NCBI GenBank assembly: GCA_034698045.1
Contig: JAQGAU010000844.1
Coordinates: 1 to 23,286, forward strand
Direction: 5' to 3'
DNA from: Paramacrobiotus richtersi
Lineage: Eukaryota > Tardigrada > Eutardigrada > Parachela > Macrobiotidae
Length of the DNA: 23,286 bases
The position numbers were made by a program, and so were the translations under genes. The notes beneath the pieces are model-generated. The model was not told the DNA's origin, did no database searches, and saw nothing but the letters and a program-made list of their open reading frames with translations. Position 1 is the stretch's first letter; every line of letters starts with the position of its first letter. Below, in pieces: positions 18,277 to 23,286 of this stretch.

Positions 18277-21200
18277 TTACGATCCGCTAACAAATAAGGG
18301 CGCCGTGGACTTGTCCGACCAGTTGTGCGTCTTCTTCAGTCGAAACACTCCCGGATCGGATCTTCTCCGGTCAACATCTCCTCCCTTCTCCGCGTGGCAG
18401 AACGAGTACACACTGGCCCTGAATCGGCGATCCACACTGCAGTATACCAGGAAGTTGCACGAGTAATTGACGTTCAAGAGGATGTTGATCGCCGGAATGG
18501 CCAGTCGCTTGACTTCGATCGGCACTTGTTGCAGGCAGGATTTCTCCATCAGATGGAGCACGTTATAGACGAATACCTGGTTGAGCAGTATGAGAATTAC
18601 TGCGTGAACATTAGAGCAGGAAATTAGTAATAACAAGACACACACCCAGGTTACGCAGTTTGATTCCTTGATTGTTGTACGTTCAACATTGCCGCCTTAA
18701 CGCTGATCCGTTTATTTTTCTTTACTGATAGAATCCCTCATTTGTTTTACTTTGCTTTAACGTCTAACATTTCGGTTTACTTTTGCGACGCTCACAATGC
18801 TTACGTACCGGCATCTGGGTAATGAGGAAGAGTAGCACCACGCCCCCGAGAAGGATGAGGGCGTTGCGCTCCTGGCGGGCCGTCGTCTTGGCGCTAGAAG
18901 GGTGGGATGCCGAGCTCATGCTGGATTCGCTGTCGTTTGAAGTGGCATGGACCAGCTCCTTTCGCTGAAATTTTTGAGTGCGGATCACCTCGCGCAGGAG
19001 CATAGCGTTGAGGATGAGGATCACGGTGAAAGTCACCATCTGGAATACGGCCTGGAAAAAGGTGGACTGCGATTAAAAAAGATTGTTCAGATCGCTGACA
19101 TGCTGACGTACAAAACAAGGAACGCGCTCAGGTGAGTCAAGTACGTAGCTAGTCGAACACACCAGTATTCGTAAGGAATCGTATGTTTAGACTTAAGAGA
19201 TTAAGTATATTATACGTTCTGTGTCCCGAATTCCAAAGGTTTCGGAAGCCAATGGTACAAATTCATAGTAAGTGCCCGGCTGCATAGTGTCTTCGATCTC
19301 TGTTTGTAATTCGCAATTCTTAATACATTTGCTCTGTAATCAGGGTACTTATGTTCAGAAAACGGTAAAAGAATTTTTAAAAACGCATTGAAGCGACGAA
19401 CAATTATCGTCCCGTAAAATAGTGCGACGCGGACGTTCACCTACAATGCCCCACGTGTATGCCTTATTCCAGCCGGCCAGAAACGTGGGCCGTTGTGGCG
19501 CCGAGCCGCGTCCTTGGTAGTTTGCATAGAACCAATAATAGTCGACCAGCCGGTGAACCGCCAGGACAAGGGCCGTGCAGAAGGTGGCGTAGATGTTGAT
19601 GCGGCACTGGCGCAGGTTGTTCTTCATCCGGTGCTTCAGTGGATACTTGATGGCCAGAAACCGCTCCGCACTGAATGCAATGATCACCCTGCAATCACAC
19701 GAATCGTTCAGTACCAGATCCGCACGCACGACAGTTCAAGAAGAAAACAGTATAAATTCTCCATATGCATAACTGTTGCACGTACAACAAATGTTCAAAG
19801 TATACGTATCCACATTTGTTCCAATGGAGCGACAATGCACACAGTATTAAAAAAATAGCTGTCACTATGCTACAACCACCCGTTAACCATGTGGTACCAA
19901 TGAGTACATGCGATCCTTATTCTTACGTTTTCAGTACAACTACTGACTTAAATAGCCTTTTACACCCGTATCTCCCATCCTTCTCGATGTAAACATTGTG
20001 TACTACGGAAGCCAATACTGGTTATGCCATAATATCTGTACAACTGATTGAATTGAGAACTTACAAGTGCACTTATAGTAAGTCATTGAGATTCAATCCG
20101 AGCCAGTACTATCTGTCCACATGACACCCGAGTTACGTTGTGTTATTCTTATTTCCAGGAAGGTCATTAGCACATTAATGTAGCATACTGCTGGTTTTCT
20201 GGTTTGTGTGTGCTCGCTCATGCTACACAGTTTAATTCACAAACTCAGTAAGATCGATAACATATGTGTTACTTACGCACTGCAGTACAGAAGTAACGGA
20301 TGACATGTATATTCATTTGTTTCATTCAGTGCCCATGCCATCCTGTTCAGCGCTCTGTTTATGAAAACGGTGGTCAACACATTTTGTCGAGTATACAGCG
20401 GACCGGACGAACATGTTCTGGATGTCCATTGCTTTGTGTTGACTGTTTTTGTGTTACGCAATACTTCCGGCATCGGGGCCGACGGGAGGGACAAAAACTC
20501 CATTTTCGCTGAATATAAACGACCTTCGCTTCGGTCGATTACAGCGTAAGGCTGTTAAACAGCGGGGCTGCATTATCGCCCAACTATTATAAGGTCCGGA
20601 AATATCACGTCTAATCCGGGTGTTAGGGACGGAAGACAATTTGAGAAATAGTGATTTAGAAACAATCAGCAGCGTTCGGCTTGGGCACACCCTTTGTGCG
20701 CGCCACAGCATCCTGTTGGCCCCGGGAACTTGGTGATAGCTTTCCGGGCCGGGTGGGACCATAACAAATGATTCAGCAGTAAAGTATGCGTCTTTCCGTT
20801 ACCAACGGGCATTCTTGCTAATCCGGGTCACGGCCCTCTCACCATTAACGTAAGAAGGGATTTATTCAAGAGGCTGATCTAGAAGTATTGATATCGCTTC
20901 CTACGTTCATGTATACGTAGTTGTAACTACGTTACATATTCATTGCAGAACACATTCTAGTAGCTATGGATCCTAACAAACTGCACATTTTGAAATCACA
21001 AATACAAAATATGAAATGAAGTCAAAAGGTAACTTATTGTGACGCCATTATAAATCGGCACATTTGTCACGTGGCCATGTCTTACGCTCTACTGTCAAAG
21101 CTTACACGTTTCCGGTCAACTAGTCGCGATTTCAAACCCCATGCTACTTTGTACAGCTTCTATAGTACGTCGAGATGTTACTAAAACGCGTTACTCGATA

Positions 21201-22777
21201 CTATAATCGATACGTTAATCAAAGTACAAAATGCGTTTTAAAAATAGTTCTGCATACAGACGTCTGACCGTACAATTTAGAACAGGTGGCACAGTACTGC
21301 TTAGGACCCAGGTTACAACAAAAGTCGCACATAACAACCTGCACAAGGATTCCTTACCAGGAGGAAACAAGAGCCGCCGCTTCCTGGCAGAAATACCCGA
21401 CTCCGCGCATCGCACCGGCCATGGCCTGTATGTTCGGTGTGGGCTGGCCGTGGATCTCCCCATCAAAGTTGGAGATGTAAGAGAACAACCCACTCCACCT
21501 GTCGTATGCAAGAAAAACACGTTAAGTACCACCTCTACTTACCGGCACTTGATCCGCTTCTACGGTATATGCATGGTTGACTGTTTATCTGTACACTGGG
21601 TGAATGACGGTATTCTTCGCGAGACCATCAAAAGGATGCTGTATTTATGCAGTCTACAGCGGAAACGGAAAGCGCGTTCTCTATTGTGTTGGTAGTCGTG
21701 TCGAGTGGTTTGTCTGCACTTTCGATTAATCGACGTATCGATGGGGTTCCCTTATTAATGTTGTACATTTATTGGCAGTTTTTTTACAACGGATTGATGA
21801 TATCAACCATTAAATTACAGAATATGGGTGCATACTGTGCGGTATTTGTTTGATGGATGACGCTCGACTCGTGCTCCCATCAAATGCTCACATTTGTAAG
21901 CCGATCGCGGATGCGGCTGTTTGTGGTTAAACATCGGGGCTGCGGGTATTGCGTTACGCATTCTGCGGTCGGGACATGATTGCGTATGTCACTTGAGCAG
22001 TCAGTTGGGAGCTGTAGTGTGTTGGAACAAGCTCTCTACAGAGATTAGGTAATGAATATCCTGGATAACTGCACAAATCACGGCTGGCGCAGAGCGTTAG
22101 CTGAATGCCAACCGTCACTTTTCTATCTCTTTGCAAATTATACGGGATTAATGCGGTATTAAGGTCAAGGTCAGAAATCCAATCATTAAATGCAAATATG
22201 ATCTGTGTGTGTTTCCCTCAAGGCCTGAAACTGGGCCCAGGAGAAAGTGGCTTTCATGCACGATCTATGATCGAGAGGGAAGCGTCTCTATACATATGTT
22301 ATGTATGTAAAACATCTTTCGATAATCTGTCTCACCCACATTATTCCAGTAACAGTTACGTATCAGTTGAACATTTGGAAAACCGATTTTTAACGGACTA
22401 TGTATATGTTTAGTAAAACTTCAAGAAAACGTTAACGAACAACATTCCAAAGTTTACATTAAATGCAGCAGTCACTGGAAACTTCCCAGATCGTCACGTG
22501 CGTATAATTACTGTATACAGCGGCAGTAACAAACTTACATGAACACCAAATCCGACAGCGCAATGGCAATCAAATACAAATTTTTGGATGCACAAGGTTT
22601 TTCCCGTTTCAGAATGATCACGTTCATAACATTCCCGACTGTCGCGATTGATAAAAGCAAAGGATAAGAATACAAATCCAGGTAGCGTACACTGTGCCGT
22701 TCGGTGCTGTTCTTGGGGAATGTCGCTGCAGGCCAACCACAAGAGGACACAACAACTGGAGATGTTGTGGAATTCAT
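18277..22777 (-). CDS. Class A (rhodopsin-like) GPCR, neuropeptide-receptor type
   Basis: Five minus-strand exons: 22777-22539, 21498-21358, 19688-19445, 19066-18809 and 18576-18277, encoding 393 residues. Donor and acceptor phases fit at every join: AT|G makes Met80, TG|G makes Trp127, and the last two joins are phase 0. The N-terminus carries NST sequons at residues 2 and 23. TM1 holds GNVMNVIIL (N49) and TM2 ALSDLVF (D76). TM3 ends SSWVIIAFSAERFLAIKYPL, with ERF in place of DRY. TM4 spans about 150-170, TM5 is FFQAVFQMVTFTVILIL, and TM6 is LLGGVVLLFLITQMP. TM7 reads INILLNVNYSCNFLVYC, with NxxxNFxxYC in place of NPxxY, as in FMRFamide/myosuppressin-like receptors. The ligand is unknown. 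The start is ATG 22777; the frame is closed 5' by a TGA. The position of the conserved TM3 cysteine is Arg111 and ECL2 has no cysteine. Confidence 0.9.
19689..21357 (-). other. Second GPCR intron
   Basis: This is the longest gap inside the GPCR gene, about 1.67 kb. It includes GC-richer stretches around 20400-20760 with open frames, but none has splice signals or a recognisable product. No nested gene is claimed. Confidence 0.5.
21499..22538 (-). other. First GPCR intron
   Basis: About 1.04 kb with a GTAAGT donor. Nothing else was recognised in it. Confidence 0.5.
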
Positions 22778-23286
22778 CGTTTCATTGGACAAAACGACTG
22801 TTCATCCGCGAAGCGTTCTGATGCTTTTGCAGATGTACAAAAGTTTAGGGAAAGCTATTTAAAAATACTCATCCATCAACCAAATCGTATGATTCATTTG
22901 TACATCACTGATGAGCGTGATGCAAACTGTGGAGATTAATTACCGCAGAAGCTCGCAAATCATAATAAACATACGGTCCACAACACATTATAAAACGGTT
23001 TGGCCGGAACTCATAAGATGCTAAAAGCATGCTGGTTTATGACACATTCCACTGATCAAAGCATCAAGCTCACATTGCAGATAATCCCGTCCGCATAAAT
23101 CACATTCCGATGCAGAAAACCCGGATCGCCACTGCATAAACTTCTTTAATGACCAATTAATCGAGCAGGCATGGAACTACCGCTAAAGCACACATTGCTG
23201 CTGTAGAAGTGAAACGGGCGTCTTCTGCCGAGCGTTTATCGGTTGTAAATCGCACTTTTCTTATTGACTGGGTATGGATTTTCGAT
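22778..23286. other. Upstream flank of the GPCR gene
   Basis: No coding exon or clear core promoter was recognised. A short upstream ATG (ATGAAACGATGA, 22788-22777) overlaps the GPCR start and would act as a minimal upstream ORF if transcribed. Confidence 0.4.

Noticed and set aside
19439-19444. Alternative GPCR donor G|GTGAAC four bases beyond the chosen one
   Set aside because: It gives phase 1, incompatible with the phase 0 acceptor before TM5; the GTAGGT donor joins in frame.
20454-20762. ORFs in the GC-richer part of the GPCR intron
   Set aside because: No splice signals or recognisable protein features; treated as intronic.
1-23286. CRISPR arrays, rRNA, tRNA or bacterial operon structure
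   Set aside because: None seen; the gene structure is intron-rich and eukaryotic throughout.

Overview
The window reads as animal (eukaryotic) nuclear DNA. Every recognisable gene is split by short to medium introns with GT..AG ends, and there are no operons or bacterial features. A CPAP1-type chitin-binding protein, a second chitin-binding protein and a rhodopsin-like neuropeptide-type receptor point to a chitin-covered protostome. A panarthropod is most likely and a tardigrade is possible, but this is inference from gene content only. All gene models were joined by hand, using reading-frame phase and splice signals.

Layout from left to right. (1) Minus strand, 1-1527: an apolipoprotein-L-like membrane-active protein that runs off the left edge. 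(2) 1528-3158: non-coding DNA with two strong inverted repeats. (3) Minus strand, 3159-4017: a Myb/SANT-like DNA-binding protein, followed by a transposon-end-like patch at 4201-4316. (4) Plus strand, 4658-6059 and 6820-8984: two tandem paralogous genes for small secreted proteins. They are built from a repeated D-I-G-x-I-G-x-N motif on exons that all lie in phase 1; I do not recognise the family. (5) Plus strand, 9509-11779: a secreted protein with two bulb-type (GNA-like) lectin domains and a hydrophobic C-terminus that suggests a GPI anchor. (6) Plus strand, 12235-13756: a small secreted chitin-binding protein. In its last intron, on the opposite strand (13091-13550), lies a small possible peptide-precursor gene with its own TATA/initiator pair. 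(7) Minus strand, 14631-16174: a CPAP1-like cuticle protein whose first exon or exons were not found. (8) 16175-18276: non-coding, with a GC-rich hairpin and a degenerate tandem repeat of about 75 bp. (9) Minus strand, 18277-22777: a complete five-exon class A GPCR lacking both cysteines of the usual TM3-ECL2 disulfide.

Most of the window encodes secreted or surface proteins: two DIG-repeat proteins, a lectin, two chitin-binding proteins and a receptor. There is no evidence that they form one pathway. The clearest candidate for an undescribed family is the tandem DIG-repeat pair.
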